From Mycobacterium sp. 1554424.7 (GTDB lineage: Bacteria; Actinomycetota; Actinomycetes; Mycobacteriales; Mycobacteriaceae), in contig NZ_LZSE01000009.1 of NCBI RefSeq assembly GCF_001665295.1, forward strand, positions 186,001 to 250,000: DNA of 64,000 nt, in the 5' to 3' direction. Of the stretch, positions 10,157 to 21,037 are shown piece by piece (the stretch's first letter is position 1; the number at the start of each line of letters is the position of its first letter). The notes beneath the pieces are model-generated. The model was not told the DNA's origin and made no database searches. It worked only from the letters and a program-made list of their open reading frames with translations. Position numbers and translations under genes: made by a program.

Positions 10157-10863
10157 GATCGGCGGGGTTGCAGGCGGTAGCCGATGCCGCGCACGGTGTG
10201 CAGGATCCGCGGCCCGTGGGCCTCGAGCTTGCGCCGCAGCCCGCTGACGTGGACCTGTACCAGGTTGGGGTCGTACGCGTCGTAGCCCCAGACCGCAGTG
10301 AGGATCTGGCTCGCGCTCACGATGCGGCTGCGCTGCGCGACCAGGAACTGCAGCAGCCGCAGCTCGGTGGCGGTCAGGTCCAGCGGGTGTCCCGCGCGCA
10401 CCGCGACGCCCGCGTCGACGTCGAGGATCAGGTCGCCGACCTGGAGCGCCTGCGGCAGCCGTCCCCGGCGGCGCAACACCGCGCTGACCCGGGACACCAG
10501 TTCGGCCAGCTCGAAGGGCTTGACGACATAGTCGTCGGCGCCGCCGTCGAGGCCCCGAAGCCGGTCGTCGAGGCCGTCGCGCGCGGTGATCAGCACGATC
10601 CCGGCGTCGCCCCAATCGCGGATCACGTCGATCAGCTCGAACCCGTCGCGCCCGGGCAGCATCACGTCGAGCACCACCAGGTCCGGTCGCAGGCCGTCGA
10701 GCGCATCCTCCAGGCCGGCGCCGTCGCTACACGCGTCCGCGTGGTATCCCGCGTCGGTCAGCGCCTCGCTGACCATCTCGCGGATGGTCTCGGAATCCTC
10801 GACCACCAGCACCCGCGGTGTGCCGGCCGGGGAACGCCCGGCCGCGCGCGGGGAACTGGCCAT
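10153..10863 (-). CDS. OmpR/PhoB-family two-component response regulator
   Basis: A 236-residue protein. The receiver domain spans about residues 16-130, with the acidic pocket VVEDSE, phospho-accepting D66 in LVVLDVMLPG, T93 (LITARD) and K115 (DYVVKPFELAEL). The winged-helix DNA-binding domain (about 140-234) shows LDLTATELRLLQFL, then VQVHVSGLRRKLEAHG and VRGIGYRL. All phosphorelay residues are present. Its stop overlaps the start of the kinase N-terminal half (ATGA), so the two were a regulator-kinase operon. The cognate kinase domain is now on the opposite strand. A TTCAGGTT-N3-TTCA box 51-65 bases upstream suggests autoregulation. It is not confidently one of the named M. tuberculosis systems. 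Confidence 0.95.
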   Translation of the reverse strand: MASSPRAAGRSPAGTPRVLVVEDSETIREMVSEALTDAGYHADACSDGAGLEDALDGLRPDLVVLDVMLPGRDGFELIDVIRDWGDAGIVLITARDGLDDRLRGLDGGADDYVVKPFELAELVSRVSAVLRRRGRLPQALQVGDLILDVDAGVAVRAGHPLDLTATELRLLQFLVAQRSRIVSASQILTAVWGYDAYDPNLVQVHVSGLRRKLEAHGPRILHTVRGIGYRLQPRRS

Positions 10864-10913
10864 GCCTCATTGTTAGCGCTCCCGCGCGTCGAGCGGCCGT
10901 CGAAGCCCCTTTC

Positions 10914-10928
10914 TTCAGGTTCGCTTCA
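10914..10928 (+). promoter_or_regulatory. Putative response-regulator box C (TTCAGGTT-N3-TTCA)
   Basis: TTCAGGTTCGCTTCA is followed by a further AGTTCG. It sits 51-65 bases upstream of the response-regulator ATG at 10863, the same distance as box B from the gene at 8020. It is a candidate autoregulatory site. Confidence 0.55.
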
Positions 10929-10982
10929 AGTTCGTCACCGGGCTCCGTTACCCGGCCGCGCCGTCGGGCACCACGCCGGGCG

Positions 10983-12362
10983 TCATGCCGGCTCCGCCCT
11001 TGCGACCGCCGCCGCGCTGAGGTCAGCCGGCCCCGAGCCCAGCAGCGGCCTGCCGGCCACTTCCGGCGCGAAGATCAGGGTGACGGCGCCGACCAGCCCG
11101 GCGAACATCAGCATGTACGCCGGCACCATCGGGTTGCCGGTCCCGGCGATCAGCGTTTCGGCGATCAACGGGGTGGTGCCCCCGAAGGCCGACACCGCGA
11201 TGTTGAATCCGATCGACACCGCGCCATAGCGCACGGGGGTGGGAAACAGGGCGGGCAGGATCGCCGGCTCGAGGCTGCTCAGGAAGACCATGGGCAGCCC
11301 GATGAGCGCCACGCCGGCGAACTTCGTCGGGTACGCCCCGCCGAACCGCATCAACGCGAACGCCGGCAGCGAGACCGCAATGAGCAGGCCGCAGCCCGTC
11401 CACATCAGCGGTTTCACGCCGACGCGGTCCGACAGCGCCGCGACGACGAGCACCCCGACCGTCAGGACGGCGAGCACCACCAGGACCATGACGAGGGCCG
11501 CGGTGTCGCCCACGCCCGCGGTCTTCTTCAGGTAGGTCGGCACGTACCCGCTGACCATGTAGCTGGTGTCGGTGACCGCGAGCTCCACGCCGAGGCAGAT
11601 CAGCAGCCCTTTCCACTGCCGCACGACCGTCAGCTTGAACTGGGTGCGAACGGAGATCGGCACCGCGACCTTGTGCACCTTCTCGTAGCCGGGCGACTCC
11701 TCGATCCTCGATCGCAAGTAGACCGCGATCAGGCCCAACGGCGCGGCCAGCAGAAACGGGATGCGCCAGCCCCAGGTCAGCATGTCGGCGCTGGGCAATG
11801 CGGTCTGCAGCCCCGTCACGAGCACCGCGCCCACCACGAAGCCGCCCAGCGTGCCCACCGGCAGGAATCCCGCCAGCATCCCGCGTTTGTGGTCGGGGGC
11901 GTGCTCGGCGATGAAGGTCATCGCGCCCGCGTACTCCCCGCCGGAGGAAAGTCCCTGGCCGATGCGGATGACCGTGAGCAGGATGGGCGCCCAGATCCCG
12001 ATCGTGTGGTAGCCGGGCAACGCGCCGGTCGCGGCCCCGCACACCGCCATCAGCGAAATCGTCATCACCAACACGGGCTTGCGCCCGATGCGGTCGCCGA
12101 GGGGGCCGAAGATGAACCCGCCGAGGGGCCGAACGACGAATCCCGCCGTCATCGTGCCGAACGTCGCGATCAGGTTCCCCGCACCGGAATTGCCTCCGGG
12201 ATAGAAGGTCTGCGCGAGGAGGGTGGCGACGAGGCTGAAGAGGGTGAAGTCGTACGCCTCCATGAAGTTGCCTATAGCCGTGCCCTGAATGGACCGATGC
12301 GTCGCGCGGGCATCGACCCTCGTGGTCAATGCACGCTGCTCATCACCCGCTTTTCGGCTCAT
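10983..12362 (-). CDS. MFS transporter, metabolite:H+ symporter (MHS/ProP-like) family
   Basis: A 459-residue, 12-segment transporter. Signature blocks are GNFMEAYDFTLFS in the first segment, RPLGGFIFGPLGDRIGRKPV between segments 2 and 3, and the MHS-type GQGLSSGGEYAGAMTFIAEH, followed by LLAAPLGLIAVYLRSRIEES. These place it with ProP, ShiA and KgtP-like proton symporters of polar organic solutes. The substrate cannot be predicted. It is upstream of the response regulator on the same strand with a 119-base gap containing box C, so it probably is a separate transcription unit. Confidence 0.88.
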   Translation of the reverse strand: MSRKAGDEQRALTTRVDARATHRSIQGTAIGNFMEAYDFTLFSLVATLLAQTFYPGGNSGAGNLIATFGTMTAGFVVRPLGGFIFGPLGDRIGRKPVLVMTISLMAVCGAATGALPGYHTIGIWAPILLTVIRIGQGLSSGGEYAGAMTFIAEHAPDHKRGMLAGFLPVGTLGGFVVGAVLVTGLQTALPSADMLTWGWRIPFLLAAPLGLIAVYLRSRIEESPGYEKVHKVAVPISVRTQFKLTVVRQWKGLLICLGVELAVTDTSYMVSGYVPTYLKKTAGVGDTAALVMVLVVLAVLTVGVLVVAALSDRVGVKPLMWTGCGLLIAVSLPAFALMRFGGAYPTKFAGVALIGLPMVFLSSLEPAILPALFPTPVRYGAVSIGFNIAVSAFGGTTPLIAETLIAGTGNPMVPAYMLMFAGLVGAVTLIFAPEVAGRPLLGSGPADLSAAAVARAEPA

Positions 12363-12531
12363 TGGGTAGGTGAGTTACCCGCAACGGTCCACAACTAAGC
12401 GACCCCCTGGTCGGCCGGAGAAGATGCACCATCATGACACGCGGTGCAACACAGTCGATCTTTGCGGCCGCGAGATGCCCGGCGTCGCCCGAAAGGCTCA
12501 GCGGCTCAGCGACGTTGGGCCCAAACCCGGA

Positions 12532-12888
12532 TCAGCTCCGCTCCGGTCCCTGCACCGTCATCACCGCGAAAGTGGCCAGAAACGCCGCGGCGGGAAGGGC
12601 GTTGACGATCTTGTCCCGCGCCCGGACGTGCGCGCCGACGGCCAGGGTGAAATACAGCGTGAGCATCGCCGTCGTCAGCCTCGCCAGCGCGGGGAACCGG
12701 GTGACCGACAGCAGGCCGACCGCCGCAGCTGCCTTGACCACCGGCAGCACCGGCCGAACCTCGTCCGGCACGCCCACGTCGTCCAGAACCTTCTTGATCG
12801 GGGCGATCTGCACCCCGCACGCCACCGCGTCGACGGCATGGAAGACGCCAAGCGCCGCATAGGTTTTCGGTGAAGTCAGCGCACTCAT
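12532..12888 (-). CDS. DoxX-like small integral membrane protein
   Basis: A 118-residue protein with about four hydrophobic segments and the pattern of the DoxX-like family: an N-terminal FHAVDAVACGVQIAPIKKVL, then VLPVVKAAAAVGLLSV and a terminal membrane segment. The family is widespread in actinobacteria and its role is poorly defined. It lies 10 bases downstream of the SPFH gene on the same strand and may be cotranscribed with it. Position suggests correspondence to a small gene next to Rv1488 in M. tuberculosis, which I cannot confirm. Confidence 0.75.
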   Translation of the reverse strand: MSALTSPKTYAALGVFHAVDAVACGVQIAPIKKVLDDVGVPDEVRPVLPVVKAAAAVGLLSVTRFPALARLTTAMLTLYFTLAVGAHVRARDKIVNALPAAAFLATFAVMTVQGPERS

Positions 12889-12898
12889 GCACCCGAGC

Positions 12899-14041
12899 CT
12901 ATTGGGTCAGCCGCGGCGGCCCCCCGGGCTCACCGTCCACCGGCGCGCGGGCGATCGCCTCGGCCTTGGCCACCGCCTGGGCGATCGCCGGGTCGGTCTC
13001 GGTGGAGAACCAGTCGGCGACCTCGGCGTCGTCGGATTCGGCGGCGTGCCTGGGGACGTCGTCGACCGGGGACGGCTGGAACCGGAACACGCCGTCCTCG
13101 CCCGGGGCGCCCAGGAGCTTGGTGAAGCCCTGCAACGCCGAGCTGAAGTCGCTGGGCACCACCCACACCTTGTTGGCGTCGCCGCGCGCCATCTCCGGCA
13201 GCGTCTGCAGGTACTGGTATGCCAGCATCTCCGGGGTGGGCCGGCCCGCCTTGATCGCGGCGAATGTCTTCTCGATGGCCTTGGCCTGCCCCTGCGCCTG
13301 CAGGTAGGCCGCGGCGCGTTCACCCTGGGCGCGCAGCATCCGGGACTGCCGCTCGGCCTCGGCGGCCAGGATCGCGGCCTGCTTGGCGCCCTCGGCGGCC
13401 AGGATCTGCGCCTGCTTTTGGCCCTCGGCCTCCTTGATCGCCGACTCGCGCATGCCCTCGGCGGTCAGGATCATCGCCCGCTTCTCGCGGTCGGCCTTCA
13501 TCTGCTTTTCCATCGAGGCCTGGATCGACGGCGGCGGGTCGATGCTGCGCAGCTCCACCCGGGCGACGCGCAGGCCCCAGCGCCCGGTGGCCTCGTCGAG
13601 CACGCCGCGCAGCTGGCCGTTGATCATGTCGCGGGAGGTCAGCGTCTGCTCGAGCGTCATCCCACCGACCACGTTGCGCAGGGTGGTCGTGGTGAGCTGC
13701 TCGACGCCGACGATGTAGTTGCTGATCTCGTAGACCGCCGCCTGCGGGACCGTGACCTGGAAATAGACCACGGTGTCGATGTTGAGGGTCAGGTTGTCCT
13801 CGGTGATCACCGGCTGCGGCGGGAAGGACACCACCCGCTCGCGCAGGTCCACACGGGCGCGGACGCGGTCGATGAACGGCACCAGCAAGGTCAGCTGCCC
13901 GCTGACCGTGCGGCTGTATCGGCCCAGGCGTTCGATCACCGCGGCCTCGGCCTGCGGAATCAGCGCGACGGATTTCGCCACCACGACGATCCCGAAGACG
14001 ATGATCACAAGCGCCACTATTAAAAGAGCGACCCCAGCCAT
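12899..14041 (-). CDS. SPFH/stomatin/prohibitin-domain membrane protein (Rv1488-like)
   Basis: A 380-residue protein with ATG at 14041 and RBS AGGAGGA. An N-terminal membrane segment ([20 protein letters not shown]) is followed by the SPFH domain ([20 protein letters not shown], then [20 protein letters not shown]). A long Ala/Glu-rich coiled coil (about residues 195-275) precedes a C-terminal acidic tail. Such proteins form large membrane-associated oligomeric rings that organise membrane microdomains and protease quality control. It is paired with the NfeD-like gene just upstream, the typical stomatin/NfeD operon. Confidence 0.92.
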   Translation of the reverse strand: MAGVALLIVALVIIVFGIVVVAKSVALIPQAEAAVIERLGRYSRTVSGQLTLLVPFIDRVRARVDLRERVVSFPPQPVITEDNLTLNIDTVVYFQVTVPQAAVYEISNYIVGVEQLTTTTLRNVVGGMTLEQTLTSRDMINGQLRGVLDEATGRWGLRVARVELRSIDPPPSIQASMEKQMKADREKRAMILTAEGMRESAIKEAEGQKQAQILAAEGAKQAAILAAEAERQSRMLRAQGERAAAYLQAQGQAKAIEKTFAAIKAGRPTPEMLAYQYLQTLPEMARGDANKVWVVPSDFSSALQGFTKLLGAPGEDGVFRFQPSPVDDVPRHAAESDDAEVADWFSTETDPAIAQAVAKAEAIARAPVDGEPGGPPRLTQ

Positions 14042-14070
14042 TGTGCTTCCTCCTATTTCTCCGCCAGCGA

Positions 14071-14505
14071 TTAGATGTCCTTGAACACCACCGCGGTGGC
14101 GCCGTTGATCTGCATGACGGTCACCCGTTCGCCGGGTTCGAACACATCGTTGTCGTTGAGCGGCCGCGCCGTCCATACCTGGCCGTCCAGCTTCACCTGG
14201 CCCTCGTCGCGCGCCACGCGGTCGAGGACGAGCGCGCTTTTGCCCTCCAGCGCCTTGATGCCGGTCGGCAGCCCCTTCGTCGGCGTGAGCCGCCGCCGCA
14301 CCGCCGGTCTCACCAAGACCAGCAGCAGCACCGAGACGACCACGAACACCGCCGCCTCGGCCCAGAGCGGCCAGCCGAGCAGCCAGGTGGTGCCCGCGGC
14401 GGCCAGCGCGCCCCCGGACAGCATCAGCAGGGACATGTCGCCGGTGAGCGCCTCCGCACCGGCAAGCACCAGCGCGAATATGAGCCAAATCACCGCGGCG
14501 GGCAT
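14071..14505 (-). CDS. NfeD-like membrane protein (Rv1487-like)
   Basis: A 144-residue protein. I chose the ATG at 14505, which gives the same length as I recall for Rv1487; the frame is open to 14547 but the extension is charged and unlikely. It has N-terminal hydrophobic helices ([20 protein letters not shown], then [20 protein letters not shown]) and a C-terminal OB-fold ([19 protein letters not shown], then [16 protein letters not shown]). NfeD proteins partner stomatins, and the SPFH gene begins 30 bases downstream. It probably anchors or regulates the SPFH oligomer. Confidence 0.9.
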   Translation of the reverse strand: MPAAVIWLIFALVLAGAEALTGDMSLLMLSGGALAAAGTTWLLGWPLWAEAAVFVVVSVLLLVLVRPAVRRRLTPTKGLPTGIKALEGKSALVLDRVARDEGQVKLDGQVWTARPLNDNDVFEPGERVTVMQINGATAVVFKDI

Positions 14506-14562
14506 GCGGTCAGAATACGCGTAATCCGCCTTTGCCGGACCAAACAACTACACTCCGAGATC

Positions 14563-15453
14563 ATGTGGTGTCCCAGTGTCTCGCTGTCCCTGTGGGCCAA
14601 CGCCTGGCTCGCGGGCAAGGCCGCGCCCGACGATGTGTTGGACGCGTTATCCCTTTGGGCGCCAAAGCAATCGGTCACCGCGTATGATGCCGTCGCCGCG
14701 GGCCACACCGGCCTGCCGTGGCCCGATGTGCACGACGCCGGGACGGTCACGTTGCTGCAGACGCTGCGGACCGCGGTCGGCCGGCCGTCCTCCCCGGGTT
14801 CGATCAACATCGTGCTGCCGGTGCCGGGCGACGTGCGCGGACTGGCCCCGGGAACGCAGTTCGAGCGCGACGCGCTGGCCGCCGGCGAGGCGGTCATCGT
14901 CACCAACCCCGGCGGTCCGGCGACCGCCGTCGGGCTGGTCCCCGAGTTCGCCTACGGCGAGCTGGACGGGGCCGACGACGACAGGGACCTGCCCGAATTG
15001 TGCGCGCTGTCATGGACGGTGTACTCGTTGCCCGGCGCGCCGCCGTTGCACCACTACGAGCTCGGCGACGCGGAATACACGCTGCGGTCCGCCGTGCGCT
15101 CGGCCGCCGACGCGCTCGGCGCCATCGGGTTGGAAGCCGCATCCGACGTCGACGATCCGCGGGGACTCGTCGAGCAGCTGCTGGAATCCGCACGGCAACA
15201 CCGCATTCCCGACCATGCGCCGTCGCGTGCCCTGCGCGTGCTCGAGAACGCCGCGCACGTCGACGCCATCATCGCGGTCAGCGCCGGGCTGAGCCGGTCC
15301 GACTCGCCGGCGGACCGCATCGTCGCCGGGATCACCCAATCGTCGTCACAAGCCCAGATCGCCACCGACGCGCTGCGCCCGCTGACCACCGTGGTGCGTT
15401 CGGCGCGGATGGCCGCGGTCAACGCGATCCTGCACTCGGCCTGGTCGGATTAG
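14563..15453 (+). CDS. Conserved actinobacterial protein of unknown function (Rv1486c-like)
   Basis: A 296-residue soluble protein with ATG at 14563. It is rich in acidic residues and contains [20 protein letters not shown], then [15 protein letters not shown] and [20 protein letters not shown]. No membrane segment or catalytic motif was recognised. It is divergent from the NfeD-like gene and convergent with hemH: its TAG stop at 15451-15453 overlaps the hemH TAA by two bases. Orthology to Rv1486c is based on position and size. Function unknown. Confidence 0.85.
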   Translation: MWCPSVSLSLWANAWLAGKAAPDDVLDALSLWAPKQSVTAYDAVAAGHTGLPWPDVHDAGTVTLLQTLRTAVGRPSSPGSINIVLPVPGDVRGLAPGTQFERDALAAGEAVIVTNPGGPATAVGLVPEFAYGELDGADDDRDLPELCALSWTVYSLPGAPPLHHYELGDAEYTLRSAVRSAADALGAIGLEAASDVDDPRGLVEQLLESARQHRIPDHAPSRALRVLENAAHVDAIIAVSAGLSRSDSPADRIVAGITQSSSQAQIATDALRPLTTVVRSARMAAVNAILHSAWSD

Positions 15454-16445
15454 CTCGGTACGACGCAGTGCGGCGGGCGGCACGCCGCGCCGTCGACACT
15501 GGCGAGGCAACCCGGCACCGGATCAGTTCCGCTCACCCGGGTCGGCGCCCGGCCGCGGCGGAGTTCGTCGATCAGGTCCGCGGCGAGCCGGGCGAACCGC
15601 CGGTCGGCGTTGGGCGTGGCGGCCCGGGCAAAGGCGATTCCGGCGGCCTCGGCCTGTGATCGCAACTCGTGGTCGAGATCCCACACCACCTCGATGTGGT
15701 CGGCAACGAACCCGATCGGGCAGACGACGACGGCCTTGTCGGTCAGTGTCGTTAGATGGTCGCCCACGTCCGGCTCCAGCCACGGGACTTCGGGCGGGCC
15801 CGAACGCGACTGCCAGGCCAGGTCGTAATCGCTGTAGCCGGCGGCCGCCGCGACCAGCCTTGCGGCATAGGCGACTTGGCGGCTGTACAGCCGGGGGCCG
15901 AAGCGCCCGTCGGCGGCCACCGGGACCGAATGCGCGGTGAAGACCAGCCGCGCGCCCTCCGGCACGGTCTCGGCCGCCGCCGCGACGGCGCCGGCGAACA
16001 TCTCGACGAACAGCGGGTGGTCGAAATAGGGCCGCAGCTTGACCAATTCGGGCGCGCCCGGCCCGGCCACCCCACGGGCCCGGGCGATGTCCTCGACGTA
16101 CTGCGTGCAGCTCGAGTATCCGCTCCACGCCGACGTCGTGAACACCGCGGCACGACGAACACCGTTGTCCCGCATGGCCGCGACGGTGTCCTCGACGTAC
16201 GGCTCCCAGTTGCGGTTGCCGAAATAGACCGGCAGATCCAGTTCCGCGCGCAGCTCGGCGATCAGGGCGCGGTTGATCCCGTTGATCGGCGACACCCCGC
16301 CGAAATGCAGGTAATGCTCGGCGACTTCGTCCAGGCGCTCGGGCGGCACGTCGCGACCCCGGGTGACGTTCTCCAGGAACGGCCGCACCTGCTCGGGCCC
16401 CTCCGGCCCGCCGAAGGACAAGAGCAGGACGGCGTCGAATTCCAT
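15450..16445 (-). CDS. hemH: Ferrochelatase (coproporphyrin ferrochelatase type)
   Basis: A 331-residue enzyme that inserts iron into the porphyrin ring. In actinobacteria the substrate is coproporphyrin III (CpfC). Core blocks are [58 protein letters not shown], the active-site [13 protein letters not shown], and [20 protein letters not shown]. The Cys-containing C-terminal tail ([17 protein letters not shown]) fits the [2Fe-2S] cluster known in mycobacterial ferrochelatases. It starts 7 bases beyond the inhA stop on the same strand, the conserved fabG1-inhA-hemH operon. Confidence 0.96.
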   Translation of the reverse strand: MEFDAVLLLSFGGPEGPEQVRPFLENVTRGRDVPPERLDEVAEHYLHFGGVSPINGINRALIAELRAELDLPVYFGNRNWEPYVEDTVAAMRDNGVRRAAVFTTSAWSGYSSCTQYVEDIARARGVAGPGAPELVKLRPYFDHPLFVEMFAGAVAAAAETVPEGARLVFTAHSVPVAADGRFGPRLYSRQVAYAARLVAAAAGYSDYDLAWQSRSGPPEVPWLEPDVGDHLTTLTDKAVVVCPIGFVADHIEVVWDLDHELRSQAEAAGIAFARAATPNADRRFARLAADLIDELRRGRAPTRVSGTDPVPGCLASVDGAACRPPHCVVPS

Positions 16446-16451
16446 TGCGCG

Positions 16452-18052
<1,601 letters not shown>

Positions 18053-18084
18053 GTGGCACGCCCGAAATCTCCCCCCTGTCGTGC

Positions 18085-18144
18085 CGCGAGCGTAACCAGG
18101 CTGCGATTTGCGGGGCCGATTTTCGCAGCGTGGTTACGCTCGCG
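18085..18144. repeat. Interspersed palindromic repeat, copy 1
   Basis: Perfect 14-bp arms CGCGAGCGTAACCA (18085-18098) and its complement (18131-18144), with inner CTGCGA/TCGCAG half-sites. It lies between the divergent fabG1 and the DUF559 gene at 18180. Copies 2 and 3 are at 19012-19072 and 28816-28879. Confidence 0.8.
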
Positions 18145-18179
18145 GAGCTTTGTCAGTGTGGCTCAGCACACTTTCGGCC

Positions 18180-19022
18180 ATGACAGACCCTTTTCTGGGC
18201 AGCGAAGCCCTGGCTGTCGGCGCATTAACGCCCTATGAGCTCCGCACTCGGTATGTAGCGCTGCACAAGGACGTGTACCTACCGAGAGATTCCGAGCTGA
18301 CGCCGGCGTTGCGGGCGAAGGCGTGCTGGTTGCGTTCGCGGCGGCGCGGCGTCCTCGCCGGCTTCTCCGCCTCCGCCCTGCACGGCTCGAAGTGGATCGA
18401 CGCGGCACTGCCCGCCGCGATCATCGACACCAACCGCCGCCCAATGCCGGGAGTAGAGGTGTGGGAAACCCGCATCGAGCCCGACGAGATCGCCACCGTC
18501 AACGGCATGCGCGTCACCACACCGGCGCGAACGGCGCTGGATCTCGCGCGCCGGTATGCAACCGGTAGCGCCGTCGCCGCGATCGACGCCCTCATGCAGG
18601 CGACCGAGTTGAAGATGGCCGACGTCGAGCAATTGGTCGACCGCTATCGAGGGCGCCGGGGCATGAAGCGTGCTCGTTTGGCTCTCGAACTCGTCGACGG
18701 CGGCTCGCAATCTCCTAAGGAGACCTGGCTGCGCCTGCTGCTGATTCGCGCCGGATTTCCGCGGCCGCAGACGCAGATTCCAGTCCGCAACGAATGGGGC
18801 TGGGCCGAGGCGTATTTGGACATGGGTTGGGAGGACATCAAGGTCGCCGCTGAGTACGACGGCGAGCACCACCTGACCAGTCGCTATCACTACGTCAAGG
18901 ACATCCGTCGCCTTGAGAAGCTGGAGCGCCGCTACGGCTGGATAGTGGTCCGGGTCGTCGCCGAGGACCATCCCAACGACATCATCCGCCGGGTTGCTGA
19001 CGCACGCGCTTCGCGAGCGTAA
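18180..19022 (+). CDS. AbiEi-antitoxin-like / DUF559 (Vsr-type endonuclease fold) protein
   Basis: A 280-residue protein with ATG at 18180. The N-terminal half (residues 1-130) resembles the AbiEi antitoxin-type domain common in mycobacteria: RRGVLAGFSASALHG, then IDTNRRPMPGVEVWETRIEP and GMRVTTPARTALDLARRYA. The C-terminal half has the restriction-endonuclease-like DUF559 pattern: SPKETWLRLLLIRAGFPRPQ, then EAYLDMGWEDIKVAAEYDGE and IRRLEKLERRYGWIVVRVVA. The D-and-E(Y)DG core resembles nuclease catalytic residues. No toxin partner is adjacent. The gene is bracketed by two copies of a palindromic repeat, and the downstream copy supplies its TAA stop. Function, defence or otherwise, is unproven. 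Confidence 0.75.
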   Translation: MTDPFLGSEALAVGALTPYELRTRYVALHKDVYLPRDSELTPALRAKACWLRSRRRGVLAGFSASALHGSKWIDAALPAAIIDTNRRPMPGVEVWETRIEPDEIATVNGMRVTTPARTALDLARRYATGSAVAAIDALMQATELKMADVEQLVDRYRGRRGMKRARLALELVDGGSQSPKETWLRLLLIRAGFPRPQTQIPVRNEWGWAEAYLDMGWEDIKVAAEYDGEHHLTSRYHYVKDIRRLEKLERRYGWIVVRVVAEDHPNDIIRRVADARASRA

Positions 19023-19072
19023 CCACACTGCGAAAATCCGCGTCAGAAATCGCAGCCAGGTTACGCTGGCGG
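19012..19072. repeat. Interspersed palindromic repeat, copy 2 (candidate bidirectional terminator)
   Basis: CGCGAGCGTAACC, then CACTGCGAAAA, pairs with AATCGCAG and AGGTTACGCTGGCG. It overlaps the end of the DUF559 gene, whose TAA stop (19020-19022) lies in the left arm. It separates that gene from the convergent VWA gene. Confidence 0.7.
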
Positions 19073-19082
19073 GCCCAAGCAG

Positions 19083-20090
19083 CTAGGTCGGCAGGCGCCG
19101 GTTGATCAGCAACGCGGCCAGGCCCGCGAGCGCCAGCACCAGCGCACCCAGCCGCAGCCAGCCCGCGCTGGCATCGCCCTTGATCGTCTCGTAGCCGATC
19201 TGCTGCTGCAGTGACGCGTAGACGGCCTTCAGCTCGGCCAGGCTGGCGGCGTTGTACCAATTTCCCCCGGAGAGCTCGGCGACCTTCTTCATGGTGGAGT
19301 CGTCGACGGGAACGGGCTGGCGCTGGTCGTTGATCTCGACGAAGCCGTAGGGGGTGCCGAACGAGATCGTCGAGATCGGCACGCCCTGGTCCTTCGCGGT
19401 CCGCGCGGCGGTGAAGGCGCCCTTGGGGTTGTCCGGGTTGGTCGGCATCGTCTCCTTGCCGTCGGAGAACAGCACGATGCGCGCGGGCGGCGGGGTGTCG
19501 CCGCCACCGATCACCGCGCCGACGGTGGCGATCGCCTGCAACGCGGTGAAGATGCCCTCCCCGGTGGCGGTGCGGTCGGCGAACTGGAGCTTGTCCAGCG
19601 CGTTCTTGGTCGCCTCCCGGTTGGTCGTGGGCGACACCAGCACCGTCGCCGTGCCCGCGTACTCGATCAGGCCGAGGTTGATGCCGGGCGTCAGCTCGTC
19701 GGCGAACGCCTTGGCCGCCTCCTGCGCGGCCGCCATGCGATTGGGCGGGACGTCGGTGGCGCGCATCGACTGCGACACGTCGATCACCAGCATCACCACC
19801 GCGCGGTTCCGCGGAATCCGCACGTCGTTAGTCGGCCCCGCCATCGCGATCGTGAACAGCACCAGCGACAAAACCAGCAGGATCGCCGGCAGGTGCCGCC
19901 ATCGCGACGGGCGTTGCGGGGCAACGCTTTCCAGCAGCTCCATGTTGGCGAACCGCAGCATCCGCCGCTGCCGCGCCAGTTGCAGCACGATGTACAGCGC
20001 GGCCAGGCCGACGGCCGCGAGCAGGAAGAGGAGAAACCATGCGTGTGCGAAGCCCGACAGCGTCATCGGGCCCAGCAGGGGCAATGTCAC
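19083..20090 (-). CDS. VWA-domain (BatA-like) membrane protein (Rv1481-like)
   Basis: A 335-residue protein with GTG at 20090, overlapping the DUF58 gene stop by GTGA. Two N-terminal membrane segments ([20 protein letters not shown], then [16 protein letters not shown]) precede a von Willebrand A domain with the MIDAS motif [10 protein letters not shown] and later [12 protein letters not shown]-terminal membrane segment ([19 protein letters not shown]) follows. It is the last gene of a moxR1-DUF58-VWA operon; such sets act as metal-dependent chaperones for envelope or secreted complexes. Length equals Rv1481. Confidence 0.93.
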   Translation of the reverse strand: MTLPLLGPMTLSGFAHAWFLLFLLAAVGLAALYIVLQLARQRRMLRFANMELLESVAPQRPSRWRHLPAILLVLSLVLFTIAMAGPTNDVRIPRNRAVVMLVIDVSQSMRATDVPPNRMAAAQEAAKAFADELTPGINLGLIEYAGTATVLVSPTTNREATKNALDKLQFADRTATGEGIFTALQAIATVGAVIGGGDTPPPARIVLFSDGKETMPTNPDNPKGAFTAARTAKDQGVPISTISFGTPYGFVEINDQRQPVPVDDSTMKKVAELSGGNWYNAASLAELKAVYASLQQQIGYETIKGDASAGWLRLGALVLALAGLAALLINRRLPT

Positions 20091-21037
20091 TGCCGGCCCG
20101 CCAGTGCCCCGCGCCGGCGGGACTCGACGAAGCGGACGATGTCGGCGATCCAGTCGCGGTCGGTGCGCAGCGTCAGCACCGGGGCGCCGCAGCTGCGGAT
20201 GGTGCGCGACACCTCCGCGCGGTGCGCCGCCGCGGCCTTGGAGAAGTCGTCGCGCAGCTGGGCGTCGATGGTGAATTCGCGGGTGACACCGGTTTCGGCG
20301 TCCTGCAACACGACGTCGCCGATGTCGGGCAGCTCGACGTCGCGCGGGTCGAGCACCTCGATCGCCAGCACCTCGTGGCGGGCCGCGATCGCGCGCAGCG
20401 GGCGCATCCAGTTGATGGGGCCGAGGAAGTCGCTGATGATGACGGCCATGCCGCGGCGGCGCTCGGGCCGGCGCAGCGCGTCGATCGCGGTCGCCAGGTC
20501 GCCGCGCACCCCGACCGGCGCCTTGGGCGTCGTGGCGATGGTGCGCAGCAGCGTCTGCTCGTGCTGGCGCCCGGAGCGCGCCGGGACCCGGGTGATGGTC
20601 GCGCCGGTGGCGATGATCGCGCCGAGCCGGTTGCCGCCGCCGCTGTTGAGGAAGGTGATCGCCGCCGCGGCGGCCACCGCCAGGTCGCGTTTCTCGCACA
20701 CCGTGGTGCCGAAGTCCAGGCTGGCCGACATGTCGACCACCATCCAGGTCTCCAGTTCGCGGTCGGCGATCATCTGCCGGACGTGCGGGTGCATGGTGCG
20801 CGCGGTGACGGCCCAGTCCATCCGCCGCACGTCGTCGCCGGGCTGGTACTCGCGCGACTCCCCCGGCTCGGTGCCCGGCCCCGGGATCAGGCCGAGATGG
20901 TCGCCGTGCAGGACCCCGTCGAGCTTGCGCTTGACCGTGAGCTCGAGCTGGCGCAGCGCCGCCGACAGCTTCGGGTCGTCAATCTGCCCGCGCTCGAACG
21001 ATGGCGGATGACGCACCGCCTTGTGGGGTTCGGTCAC
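20087..21037 (-). CDS. DUF58-domain protein (Rv1480-like)
   Basis: A 316-residue protein with GTG at 21037, overlapping the moxR1 stop by GTGA. It shows the DUF58 signature [20 protein letters not shown] followed by a VWA-like fold ([19 protein letters not shown]). It is soluble, consistent with an adaptor between the MoxR ATPase and the membrane VWA protein. Both neighbours overlap it by four bases, indicating translational coupling of the whole set. Confidence 0.93.
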   Translation of the reverse strand: MTEPHKAVRHPPSFERGQIDDPKLSAALRQLELTVKRKLDGVLHGDHLGLIPGPGTEPGESREYQPGDDVRRMDWAVTARTMHPHVRQMIADRELETWMVVDMSASLDFGTTVCEKRDLAVAAAAAITFLNSGGGNRLGAIIATGATITRVPARSGRQHEQTLLRTIATTPKAPVGVRGDLATAIDALRRPERRRGMAVIISDFLGPINWMRPLRAIAARHEVLAIEVLDPRDVELPDIGDVVLQDAETGVTREFTIDAQLRDDFSKAAAAHRAEVSRTIRSCGAPVLTLRTDRDWIADIVRFVESRRRGALAGRQ

